A stretch of 18,776 nt of DNA from JAGXOF01 sp046545575. Lineage in GTDB: Bacteria; Chloroflexota; Dehalococcoidia; SZUA-161; SpSt-899. This document shows, one piece after another, positions 1-6,188 of the stretch. The translations under genes were made by a program, and so were the position numbers. Location: positions 1 to 18,776 of the forward strand of contig JBKGZM010000037.1 in assembly GCA_046545575.1 (NCBI GenBank). Direction: 5' to 3'. Below the pieces are notes generated by a model, which made no database searches, was not told where the DNA came from, and saw nothing but the letters and a program-made list of their open reading frames with translations. The first letter of the stretch is position 1. Each line of letters opens with the position of its first letter.

Positions 1-569
1 TTTGTGAGTATTCCACTGAGAATTATGGCGTAATTCTTTTTGAACACGACAAATTCGGAAAACATGAACAATCTTCAGCTGGCGTTTTCTTGTCTTCGGA
101 AGACCCTAGCGAAAATTATTTAGCGAACAACGCAGGAAATGGTTTTATTAAAATTTCTCTTCCTGTAGAGCCTTTTTCTCGCTATAGTCAAGCAAGTAGT
201 ATTAGCACAGAAAAGGTATCTTCTGCCGTGGTTTTTAGAGAAAATGGTACCCCTGCGGGCAATGGGGTAACTTTGTATGAGTATGAAGAATACAATGAGA
301 AAGAAGAGGGTGAATCAATCACCACTACCGAAAATGTCCCTTGTTTAGGGGGTACACCTATCGGTAATGACGAGGTTTCTTCTTTGGAAATAGACGGTGA
401 TTATTGGGCTGTAGTTTTTGGTCATGCTTATAACGGAGAAGAGTGTGACGGTAAGGAACTGCCTTATTCTGGAACTTGCCAGCTTTATAGAAGTAGTGAT
501 CCCTACGTGGGAGACGAACCAATTCAGGACAACAATATTTCTTCTGTAAAAGTGCTTCCTATAAAATAA
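1..569 (+). CDS. beta/gamma-crystallin-like protein, 5'-truncated by the window edge
   Basis: The reading frame is open from base 3 to a TAA at 567-569, giving 188 residues with no start inside the window, so the gene begins upstream; the internal TTG at 90 is not a convincing start. Three segments resemble crystallin strand motifs: VILFEHDKFG (readable residues 10-19), GVTLYEYEEY (88-97) and YWAVVFGHAYNG (134-145). They alternate with TEKVSS (69-74), NDEVSS (122-127) and DNNISS (176-181). The last two fit the (N/D)(N/D)xx(S/T)S calcium-binding signature of microbial beta/gamma-crystallins, and the order SSLEIDGDYW then VVFGHAYNG matches the usual motif order. The protein is acidic, and three cysteines in its second half suggest an extracellular location. 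The region is more AT-rich than the genes to the right. Function is unknown; the family assignment rests on motifs only. Confidence 0.6.
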   Translation, partial: CEYSTENYGVILFEHDKFGKHEQSSAGVFLSSEDPSENYLANNAGNGFIKISLPVEPFSRYSQASSISTEKVSSAVVFRENGTPAGNGVTLYEYEEYNEKEEGESITTTENVPCLGGTPIGNDEVSSLEIDGDYWAVVFGHAYNGEECDGKELPYSGTCQLYRSSDPYVGDEPIQDNNISSVKVLPIK

Positions 570-571
570 GA

Positions 572-601
572 CACCCAAAATCTTTAAAAAGATAGTGGGT
601 G
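572..601. terminator. Hairpin between convergent genes, possible bidirectional terminator
   Basis: CACCCA (572-577) pairs with TGGGTG (596-601), and ATCTTT (580-585) pairs with AAAGAT (588-593), with a 2x2 internal loop and a 2-nt apical loop. It starts 2 bases after the stop of the left gene and lies 54 bases beyond the stop of the convergent gene. There is no T-run on the plus side; on the minus side the hairpin is followed by a T-rich stretch, so termination is plausible but not canonical. Confidence 0.45.
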
Positions 602-655
602 CCTAGAGTTCCCCTTTGAGCGTTAGGAGCTCTTTCTCTGGCAGGGGGTAGGTGG

Positions 656-1531
656 TCAAAGATAAACAACGATAGTGAATATCAGGACACTTCCAGGTTT
701 ATACATAGCTTGAGTTGTTTCGGTTTCTCCTAGCTTAATTCCTCCCCCTACTATTTTTCCGCCCTTCGAAATTTCGCCATCTTTTTCCCAGCGTAAAGTT
801 GTGCCTGCAGAAAGTTCCAGTTCGCTGGTATTTTTAATTTGAATTTCGAGAACCGGAGGATTTTTTTTATTGTTTAATACTACCCCTACAATTTCTCCTT
901 TCCCCTCAAAAGAGGGATGTTCTATGTAAATCACTTTCATTCCTTTGTTGTAAATCACTTCTCCTTTTCCCTCGAATGCACCTGGTGGCGCGTTGAGTAG
1001 TTTAGCTTCCAGGTTTTGTTTTTCTGTAGCGGAAGCCTCTTTGGTGGGGCTAGGCGAAGCAGAGCTTGTTGTTTCAAACTCCACAATCTTTACCCTTACT
1101 ACCGCTATTTCATCAAAACTGGTGGTGGCTGGCATAAAGGTATACTCCTGCCGTTCCCCTGGCTCAAGCCGCTGAAGATGAGGCAATGCTGGGTCTGGCG
1201 CTATCATTTCGTATAGCACCTCTCCATCTCGGGTTTCTGCTGTAAAGCTTGCCCGGTATTCTGCTTTGCTGTTTCCTGTGTTCTCAATCCATACCGGGTC
1301 CAAACTCCACAGCCCTTCTCTGCTTGTCTCATAGCCCATATCCAGCTGTTCTGGCCCATCATAGACCACTTTCACCTTACCCCAAGAGGCCTCTACCTCG
1401 CCGGAGGTTTCAGTGGTGGCTTGCTCTCCGCCGGCAGGTGCTCCGCCATCTCCACCCTGACCCAGAAAATACCCGACCACTCCTGCCACGGCAATCAAGA
1501 CAATTATTACTCCTATCCATAGTTTATTCAT
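656..1531 (-). CDS. Membrane-anchored extracellular protein of unknown function
   Basis: This is a 291-residue protein. Residues 4-24 form a single hydrophobic segment after MNK, reading as an uncleaved signal anchor, followed by a Gly/Ala/Thr-rich linker (25-48). Residues about 50-152 look like a beta-sandwich domain; the stretch DPVWIENTGNSKAEY and the following strand pattern recall FxLYD or DUF4352-like secreted domains. A Ser/Pro/Thr linker (154-170) leads to a second beta-rich domain (about 185-291). FEGKGE occurs twice in that domain (186-191 and 208-213). I recognise no catalytic motif. An AAAGGGG Shine-Dalgarno site lies about 6 bases before the ATG. The gene is convergent with the crystallin-like gene; both appear to be surface or secreted proteins, but no functional link is visible. 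Confidence 0.65.
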   Translation of the reverse strand: MNKLWIGVIIVLIAVAGVVGYFLGQGGDGGAPAGGEQATTETSGEVEASWGKVKVVYDGPEQLDMGYETSREGLWSLDPVWIENTGNSKAEYRASFTAETRDGEVLYEMIAPDPALPHLQRLEPGERQEYTFMPATTSFDEIAVVRVKIVEFETTSSASPSPTKEASATEKQNLEAKLLNAPPGAFEGKGEVIYNKGMKVIYIEHPSFEGKGEIVGVVLNNKKNPPVLEIQIKNTSELELSAGTTLRWEKDGEISKGGKIVGGGIKLGETETTQAMYKPGSVLIFTIVVYL

Positions 1532-1654
1532 TCGAACCCCTTTCTTTAAAGAAGTATTTCAATGCCGTCTTCTATTCAGTGAATTTGTAATGTTTAGTCT
1601 TTCCAGAAATCCCATCTCAAAATAAGGCACTCCCCTTCAATACCCCCCTTAAGG

Positions 1655-1680
1655 TAAGGGGGGATAGGGGGGTTATGAAT
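1655..1680 (+). repeat. Left copy of 26-bp imperfect inverted repeat bounding the DUF559 gene
   Basis: This segment matches the reverse complement of 2036-2061 at 22 of 26 positions; both copies end in GTTATGAA. The copy contains the stop codon of the enclosed gene (1673-1675). It overlaps a palindrome in which CCCCCCTTA (1643-1651) pairs with TAAGGGGGG (1655-1663) around a 3-base loop. Confidence 0.75.
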
Positions 1681-2041
1681 GTCTCTCAGCCTCCTCTTCA
1701 ATCCTTTGTCCTACCCCCTCGATATTTTGTATCACGTCGTTATTCCAAAACCTTATCATACGAATGTTTAATCCCCTGAGGTAGTTATCCCGATAGGCGT
1801 CATGTTGTTGGCCAAACACATCTCCATGTTGTCCCCCGTCAACTTCAATGGCTAGTCTTCGTTCAGGACAGTAAAAATCAAGGATATATGGGCCCACGCT
1901 ATATTGTCGGAAGAACTTAAGACCAGCCGTCCCTCTACTTCGCAACATATTCCACAACTTTTGCTCAGCATCTGTGGCATTCTTCCTGAGATAGCATCGG
2001 CTCGATTTTGTAGCTGGATCATTATAGAGGTATTTGTTCAT
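1673..2041 (-). CDS. DUF559 / Vsr-like endonuclease domain protein
   Basis: The 122-residue product is typical of stand-alone DUF559 proteins, which belong to the PD-(D/E)XK nuclease fold related to very-short-patch repair (Vsr) endonucleases. Visible signatures are the N-terminal RKNATDAEQKLWNMLRSR helix (about 19-36), FFRQYSVGPYILDFYCPE (43-60) with D55, AIEVDGGQH (64-72) with E66 and D68, and the later IRFWNNDVI strand and helix (96-104). D55, E66 and D68 are the likely metal ligands. The ATG is preceded by a purine-rich AAGGGGAG site that is part of the flanking repeat. Both gene ends fall inside inverted repeats, so gene and repeats may move or spread together. The biological role of these proteins is not settled; the fold assignment is well supported, the activity is inferred. 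Confidence 0.85.
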   Translation of the reverse strand: MNKYLYNDPATKSSRCYLRKNATDAEQKLWNMLRSRGTAGLKFFRQYSVGPYILDFYCPERRLAIEVDGGQHGDVFGQQHDAYRDNYLRGLNIRMIRFWNNDVIQNIEGVGQRIEEEAERHS

Positions 2042-2076
2042 AACTCCCCTTTCCCCTCTTAATCTTAAGAGGGGAA
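2036..2076. repeat. Right inverted-repeat copy plus 12-bp palindrome upstream of the DUF559 gene
   Basis: Positions 2036-2061 are the partner of 1655-1680. Overlapping them is a perfect palindrome: TTCCCCTCTTAA (2051-2062), a TC spacer, then TTAAGAGGGGAA (2065-2076). The gene's ATG (2039-2041) and Shine-Dalgarno site lie inside the repeat. Confidence 0.75.
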
Positions 2077-2250
2077 TTTTGGAAGAACTTACCTGTTAGC
2101 GAATTTTGGTAAGAGTATATCACCAGACTCCACAAATTGGCAACCCCCCGATTTGGTGAGCACTAATAAAGGGGCAGGGGATTCTGAATTAATACTGAAT
2201 CAAGTTCAGCACATGGTTCAGAATGACATCTTCTGTCACCCTCACCTTAA

Positions 2251-2273
2251 TCCTCTCCCCTCAAGGGAGAGGA
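2251..2273. repeat. Interspersed hairpin repeat of the CCTCTCCC/GGGAGAGG type
   Basis: TCCTCTCCC (2251-2259) and GGGAGAGGA (2265-2273) form a 9-bp stem with a 5-base loop, with weaker TCAC/GTGA pairing outside. It lies just beyond the stop of the activase gene and may sit in its 3' untranslated region. A related hairpin with a CCTCTCCCC core occurs at 14381-14412. The stretch 2042-2288 otherwise holds repeat-like sequence, including TTCAGAATGACA near 2214-2225, and no gene. Confidence 0.5.
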
Positions 2274-2288
2274 AAGTGAATCCCCGCC

Positions 2289-3059
2289 CTACAAAAGGCT
2301 CCGGGCGTAAATCGCAGCGCCCAGCGCCCCGACAATCTGGGGCTCGGGTGGGGTTTTGAGCTTGATCCCGAGTCTTTTCTCCAGGGCCTTTGCCACCGCG
2401 ATGTTCTTCACAACCCCACCGGTGAGGACCACCTCATCGCGGATTCGCAACTTCATTCCCAGAGCATAGACCCTGCTGGCTATCGCCTGGTGAATCCCGT
2501 TCAGAATGTCCTCCCGGGAGTATCCGCTGGCGAGAAGAGAGATAACCTCCGACTCGGCAAACACGGTGCAGGTGCTGCTTATGACCACATTATGCTTGTG
2601 CTTCAGTGATACCTCGCCCATCTCCTCGAGTCCTACCTCAAGAGCCTGGGCCATTACCTCCAGAAACCTCCCCGTCCCCGCGGCACACCTGTCATTCATT
2701 ACAAAGTCGACCACCTTCCCCGCCCCACCGAGTTCAATCACCTTGCTGTCCTGTCCACCGATATCTATCACCGTGCTTGCCTCGGGGAAAAGGAACCTGG
2801 CTCCTTTGCCATGGCATGTTATCTCAGTGACCGCCTTGGGAGCGAAGGAGGCGGTGGCCCTTCCGTATCCAGTGGAGACAATCATCTCCACGTCCGACTG
2901 GCGCAACCCCGACTGCTCAAGGGCCTGGTTATAGGATTTCTCCGCTGCTCTGCGCATGTCAGCGCCGGTAGTAATTACGGCATATCCGGCCATCTTTCCA
3001 TCATTAAGGATTACGGCATCACTTGAAAGGGAACCGACATCCACTCCGGCAGTTATCAT
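2289..3059 (-). CDS. 2-hydroxyacyl-CoA dehydratase activase (HgdC/YjiL-type ATPase)
   Basis: The 256-residue product is the full length of the BadF/BadG/BcrA/HgdC ATPase family. It has the acetate/sugar kinase-type fold: phosphate-1 motif GVDVGSLSSD (5-14), phosphate-2 motif DIGGQDSKVI (99-108) and adenosine motif VLTGGVVKN (211-219). C125 in NDRCAAGTG and C164 in SSTCTVFAESE are the two cysteines per monomer that hold a single [4Fe-4S] cluster across the homodimer in HgdC. The family couples ATP hydrolysis to injection of one low-potential electron into the dehydratase. Its ATG overlaps the stop of the upstream dehydratase subunit by 4 bases, so the two are probably translationally coupled. 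Only one activase gene is present, as in dehydratases; benzoyl-CoA reductases use two different family members. Activity implies an anaerobic lifestyle. Confidence 0.93.
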   Translation of the reverse strand: MITAGVDVGSLSSDAVILNDGKMAGYAVITTGADMRRAAEKSYNQALEQSGLRQSDVEMIVSTGYGRATASFAPKAVTEITCHGKGARFLFPEASTVIDIGGQDSKVIELGGAGKVVDFVMNDRCAAGTGRFLEVMAQALEVGLEEMGEVSLKHKHNVVISSTCTVFAESEVISLLASGYSREDILNGIHQAIASRVYALGMKLRIRDEVVLTGGVVKNIAVAKALEKRLGIKLKTPPEPQIVGALGAAIYARSLL

Positions 3060-4276
3060 TTTTCCTCCAATGTCTCAAGGAACGCATCGATTCTTGTAAA
3101 TGCTTGCCCCTCGGAAAAGCCTGTCCCATCCGCACCATCACTGTTCAAGATCAATAGAGGGACTCCCTTCTCCTGAAGTCGCTCGCGGATAATGTAAGCT
3201 CCACCGCTGCTTTGCCGGCAGCCCCAGTGCGAGAAATGTATCACTCCATCAATGTTGTACTCATCTGCCAGGGCAAGTACCAGGTTTAATCGATTTTCTA
3301 TCGGACCCCCGCTGGGCTCGGAGAGGAGCTTCTCCGCCAGGCTCTCAAAGGCCCGCTCCGGGTCAAGAGGTGGCCAGTGAACGCGGCTTGCCTCATCAGC
3401 GCAGATCCTCGCTCCGTTCTCCTCCAGATAATCTATCGTTCGATTCGGATAGTACTGCCGTATATGATGAAGCCACATGAGTCGTACTCGCTCCTGAATG
3501 GCATTCCCGTTTGAGGCCTTTCTCTCTGTCTCCTCGCGCAGAAGTCGGTAGAACTCGACCCCGGTTTCCGTTCCCGGCGACGAAAACTTCATATTAAGCG
3601 CGTAGCCAAGCGCATCATTCCCGGCAAGGGGAGACGGGCTCATCCTTCTCAAATCCTCTATTCTGAGCATATCGCTTCTCGCCTGATTGGACAACTCCAG
3701 AGCTTTGCCGAACCTGCTGGAATCAAAACCCCATTCCCTGGCGAAGTTCTCCATCTGATCGGCAAGGTAGCTCCGTGCATCTGGAGTGTCTTCATACGGA
3801 ACGTCCAAAAGAACGTGAGGGCAGCCAAACATCTGACTTACATTATGGAAAAATTTCACCGCCCCGTCACAAAGCCTGGAAGAAGAAACAACCACATCGG
3901 GTTTGGGAAGAACCCCGGCCAGGGCAAGGCCAATCCCACAGCGATAGAACGAGCAAATGTCTGCGGAATAGAAGTCAGCCTCGGCGGAGCTTATGTACTC
4001 GTCGCTGAAACCAAGATAGGAGACGAGGCCCGTGAGGGTTTCAGGATAGATGACGACAAAGTCGAGTCCATGCAAAAGCTCGGCAGTGGTGAAGACGTTG
4101 GTCCAGGCCACTGGCTTCTTCCCCCGGCGGCCTTCCTCAAGCGATTTGAGAACGAACGCAAGCCAGACTCCCAGAGATTCTCTCCCCTTGGAAGAGTACC
4201 AGTTCCTGCCGAGAGCGGACACAATCCGGCATGCCGTTGGGGATCCCGAGAGCCACTCCACCGTCCCGCGCTTCAT
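3056..4276 (-). CDS. 2-hydroxyacyl-CoA dehydratase family subunit (second subunit)
   Basis: This 406-residue member of the HgdA/HgdB/BcrBC superfamily is the presumed partner of the 379-residue subunit encoded just upstream. Likely cluster ligands are C108 or C113 in DICSFYRCG, C136 in SSRLCDGAVK and C353 in HWGCRQSSGG; the last block is the conserved C-terminal cysteine region. In an ungapped alignment of PVAWTNVFTTAELL (55-68) with the first subunit, Val61 stands where that subunit has Cys39, so the two subunits are not equivalent. Such enzymes remove water from (R)-2-hydroxyacyl-CoA through a ketyl radical, or in related forms reduce an acyl-CoA. It overlaps both neighbours by 4 bases. The substrate cannot be read from the sequence. 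I give no gene symbol because hgd, had, lcd and fld paralogues are not separable by eye. Confidence 0.88.
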   Translation of the reverse strand: MKRGTVEWLSGSPTACRIVSALGRNWYSSKGRESLGVWLAFVLKSLEEGRRGKKPVAWTNVFTTAELLHGLDFVVIYPETLTGLVSYLGFSDEYISSAEADFYSADICSFYRCGIGLALAGVLPKPDVVVSSSRLCDGAVKFFHNVSQMFGCPHVLLDVPYEDTPDARSYLADQMENFAREWGFDSSRFGKALELSNQARSDMLRIEDLRRMSPSPLAGNDALGYALNMKFSSPGTETGVEFYRLLREETERKASNGNAIQERVRLMWLHHIRQYYPNRTIDYLEENGARICADEASRVHWPPLDPERAFESLAEKLLSEPSGGPIENRLNLVLALADEYNIDGVIHFSHWGCRQSSGGAYIIRERLQEKGVPLLILNSDGADGTGFSEGQAFTRIDAFLETLEEK

Positions 4277-5412
4277 CGCGATTCCTCCAGCATTTCGATA
4301 AACGCCTGAATCCTTGTCCGTTCCCTTTCCATAGTGCCCGGCGTGAACTCACTCTCCAGGATAAGACATGGGATGTCCCTCTTCTCCAACTCCTTCCTCA
4401 TAACGGGGATATCGAAAAGGAAGGGGTCGCAGAACTTTTGGGTGTAGAGGACCACACCGTCGACCTGAAACTGGCTGACCAACTCCAGAAGATGGTCGAA
4501 CCTTCTTTCGGAATCCTTCATGCGAGGGCATGGGATCCTTTCCAGGCTGGAGCGGCTCAAAGCGAGCAACGGGTCGCTTTCCGGCTCAACCTGGTACCAG
4601 AAATACCTGGTTCCGGTGCAAAGGTCATCGCACACCACCTTTGCGCCGTGTTCGAGGAAGATATCGAGCACCTGCGGATTGTCCATCACCGCCCCGCTTA
4701 CGAGAATCCGAGGCAGTTGGCCCGTGGCCTCATCGCTGTCTCTCACTTGAGAGACCAGATTCTCCAGAAGTGCAAGGTAATCTCCTCTGGGGAGGAGGCT
4801 GCTGGCCTGGACTATGTTGTGGAGGTGGGAGGCGGGGAGGGGGCTGCCGGCGGCATGGTTTGCTTCGTAAAGCTCTCTTAGACTGGAGCGGACCTGGTTG
4901 CAGAGGTCGATGGCGCTTACAAGCGAGTCGTCCTGCATCTGGGTTCCGAAATGGCTGGCCAACGCTTCGCCGAAGCGTTCCAGCTCCTCGCGGTAACGCT
5001 TTGCTGCAGCCTCTGAGTTCAACCTCGGCACATCCAGCAGGTAGACGAAGTCGTCACCGATGTAGTGTCGCCACGCGTCGTAGAGCCGCCTCATGGCGTC
5101 ACAGGAGTTGACGATTACCAGTCCGTCCAGGAAGTCGTAGTTTCCCTGCAGGGCCTCCCCGAGCGATGCGCGAGCGTAGGGACAGAAGCTACTGCCGAGG
5201 CAGGAATCGGCGAGGGTGGGGGCCTGGGAGGGGTGGGGGAGGACGCGGTAGGGATGGAGTTCCGAGGCAAGGATTATTTCCTCGGGAGTGTAGGAGCAAA
5301 ACCACCCGATGACCGGCCGGCCGATCCGCTCCAGACTGGCAACAGGATTCTCCAGAAGGTCTTCGACCTGTTCCAGAGCATCCTGTAAAGAAACGAGTGT
5401 TTGTTCCAACAA
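4273..5412 (-). CDS. 2-hydroxyacyl-CoA dehydratase family subunit (first subunit)
   Basis: The 379-residue product has the classic HgdB/BcrC-like blocks: GWFCSYTPEEI (36-46) with C39, FCPYARASLGEAL (76-88) with C77, VNSCDAMRRLYDAWRHY (101-117) with C104, and YTQKFCDPFLFD (323-334) with C328. These cysteines are candidate ligands of the [4Fe-4S] cluster that receives the activator's electron. The C-terminal LESEFTPGTMERERTRIQAF block (353-372) is also typical. The start is a TTG at 5410-5412; another TTG follows directly and there is no in-frame ATG before the conserved region. No clear Shine-Dalgarno site precedes it, and the apparent -10 box is only 13 bases upstream. It is the first gene of a three-gene overlapping operon with the second subunit and the activase. 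Confidence 0.9.
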   Translation of the reverse strand: MLEQTLVSLQDALEQVEDLLENPVASLERIGRPVIGWFCSYTPEEIILASELHPYRVLPHPSQAPTLADSCLGSSFCPYARASLGEALQGNYDFLDGLVIVNSCDAMRRLYDAWRHYIGDDFVYLLDVPRLNSEAAAKRYREELERFGEALASHFGTQMQDDSLVSAIDLCNQVRSSLRELYEANHAAGSPLPASHLHNIVQASSLLPRGDYLALLENLVSQVRDSDEATGQLPRILVSGAVMDNPQVLDIFLEHGAKVVCDDLCTGTRYFWYQVEPESDPLLALSRSSLERIPCPRMKDSERRFDHLLELVSQFQVDGVVLYTQKFCDPFLFDIPVMRKELEKRDIPCLILESEFTPGTMERERTRIQAFIEMLEESR

Positions 5413-5425
5413 AGCAGGTCTCGAA

Positions 5426-5454
5426 ATTATAGCATTTGGAATTCAGGCCAAGGA
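5426..5454 (-). promoter_or_regulatory. Extended -10 promoter of the dehydratase operon
   Basis: On the minus strand TATAAT (complement of 5426-5431) is preceded by TGC, an extended -10 configuration. At 17 bp lies a weak -35 candidate, TCCTTG (complement of 5449-5454). The predicted transcription start (about 5419) is only about 7 bases before the TTG start codon. Confidence 0.55.
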
Positions 5455-5458
5455 AATT

Positions 5459-5534
5459 GTCATTCCGTCTCCGTATCGGGCAGCCGGAATCCAGAAGCCC
5501 GCTTACCTGGATTCCGCGTCAAGCGCGGAATGAC
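5459..5534. repeat. Compound palindromic interspersed repeat (GTCATTCCG...CGGAATGAC)
   Basis: Three nested or adjacent inverted repeats are present. Outer GTCATTCCG (5459-5467) pairs with CGGAATGAC (5526-5534). Inner GGAATCCAG (5486-5494) pairs with CTGGATTCC (5507-5515). ATTCCGCG (5511-5518) pairs with CGCGGAAT (5524-5531). A half-unit of the same family, CTGGATTCCGGC to GCCGGAATGAC, occurs near 9304-9330. It lies just upstream of the dehydratase operon promoter. Confidence 0.7.
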
Positions 5535-5596
5535 GGCAATGATCATTACTACCAAACTATTTAAACAACACAAACCGTAAATCAAGGGTAACCAGC

Positions 5597-5878
5597 TTAT
5601 CGTGTTTTGAAATCATTGAAATCGCCGGCATACTCTCCCCACTCGACATCTACATTCTCCACTCTTGCCCCAGGCGGCCCAACTCTGAGCTGGTCCACCA
5701 GCTTCTCCAAGTTATCCCGTTCACCTTCAGCGCGCACCTCAACCGTCCGGCCGTCGGGGAGATTTTTGGCATATCCGTTGAGGCCAAGTTTACGGGCATG
5801 CTCTTTGACAAAAGACCGGAAGAACACCCCCTGAACGAAACCATAAACCTTCGCGGATAGAGAAGCAAGCTCCGGCAT
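5597..5878 (-). CDS. acyP: Acylphosphatase
   Basis: A 93-residue acylphosphatase, the usual family length, hydrolysing carboxyl-phosphate bonds of small acyl phosphates. The signature VYGFVQGVFFRSFVKEHA (11-28) holds the phosphate-binding loop and catalytic R21; N39 in GYAKNLPDGRTVEV is the catalytic asparagine. I chose the ATG at 5876-5878 because an AAGGAGG Shine-Dalgarno site (complement of 5890-5896) sits 11 bases upstream and the product then starts like other acylphosphatases. A longer frame back to 5968 would place the promoter inside the gene. It is probably transcribed alone: a promoter lies just upstream and the dehydratase operon has its own. A role beside the CoA enzymes, which produce or use acyl intermediates, is possible but not shown. 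Confidence 0.93.
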   Translation of the reverse strand: MPELASLSAKVYGFVQGVFFRSFVKEHARKLGLNGYAKNLPDGRTVEVRAEGERDNLEKLVDQLRVGPPGARVENVDVEWGEYAGDFNDFKTR

Positions 5879-5922
5879 GTATATCTGTGCCTCCTTTTTT
5901 TGCCCTACAATTGCGTGACAAA

Positions 5923-5952
5923 AGTCTAGCAAAACCTGACCTCGGAAGGCAA
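5923..5952 (-). promoter_or_regulatory. Promoter of the acylphosphatase gene
   Basis: On the minus strand TTGCCT (complement of 5947-5952) is followed after 18 bp by TAGACT (complement of 5923-5928), which is preceded by TGC as an extended -10. The 13-bp block TTTGCTAGACTTT recurs in the promoter of the lipoprotein gene (8032-8044). Confidence 0.5.
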
Positions 5953-5971
5953 GGTGCCCAACAGCCAAAAT

Positions 5972-6000
5972 TTGACTTTCCCAAAACTTTTTATTATAGT
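5972..6000 (+). promoter_or_regulatory. Strong sigma-70-like promoter on the plus strand
   Basis: TTGACT (5972-5977), a 17-bp spacer and TATAGT (5995-6000). Predicted transcription start is near 6007. It is the only strong plus-strand promoter seen besides that of the tRNA, and it is divergent from the acylphosphatase promoter. Confidence 0.65.
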
Positions 6001-6006
6001 ATAACC

Positions 6007-6065
6007 GATCCAGATTATTGGAGGTGGATGGCGAAAGCCATCGGGGCCTGTATTGGCCCTTTTTT
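6007..6065 (+). ncRNA. Putative short transcript of about 59 nt, or a leader with overlapping short reading frame
   Basis: Starting from the predicted +1, the RNA would hold a hairpin GATGGC-GAAA-GCCATC (6027-6042) with a GNRA tetraloop, then a terminator hairpin with a T-run ending at 6065. A GGAGG (6020-6024) lies 3 bases before an ATG (6028), which opens a 41-codon frame beginning MAKAIGACIGPF and ending at a TAG at 6151-6153. The first residues faintly resemble the N-terminus of F0F1 ATP synthase subunit c (AKAIGA), but the rest does not. The terminator stem falls inside codons 6-11 of this frame. I cannot tell whether this is a small RNA, a regulatory leader or a gene remnant. The rest of the gene-free stretch 5879-6188 holds the two promoters and, at 6115-6131, a weak 6-bp hairpin. 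Confidence 0.4.
6043..6065 (+). terminator. Rho-independent terminator
   Basis: GGGGCC (6043-6048), loop TGTATT (6049-6054), GGCCCT (6055-6060, closing with a G-U pair), followed by more T through 6065. It terminates plus-strand transcription from the promoter at 5972-6000. Confidence 0.6.
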
Positions 6066-6188
6066 AATTATATGGCCTTTTCCCCGAAAATCCTGCCCGC
6101 ATAGTGATAATATTTGCCTTGAAGTAAGGCAGCAGGTCAAAAATTCGCCGTAGGAGGAGAGTAAATCCCCGCCTTACATTTTCTGTTC

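Noticed and set aside
345..578. Minus-strand frame of 77 codons at the left edge
   Set aside because: It is antisense to the crystallin-like frame, which is longer, open from the window edge and carries family motifs.
1643..1663. Palindrome read as a rho-independent terminator of the DUF559 gene
   Set aside because: No T-run follows on the minus strand, and it is better explained as part of the flanking inverted repeat.
3815..5111. Several plus-strand frames of 160-216 codons across the dehydratase genes
   Set aside because: They are shadows of the minus-strand subunits, whose cysteine motifs are continuous and full-length.
5887..6153. The full 88-codon plus-strand frame starting at 5887
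   Set aside because: Its first part crosses the acylphosphatase promoter and Shine-Dalgarno site and precedes the plus-strand promoter; only the segment from 6028 could be translated from that promoter.
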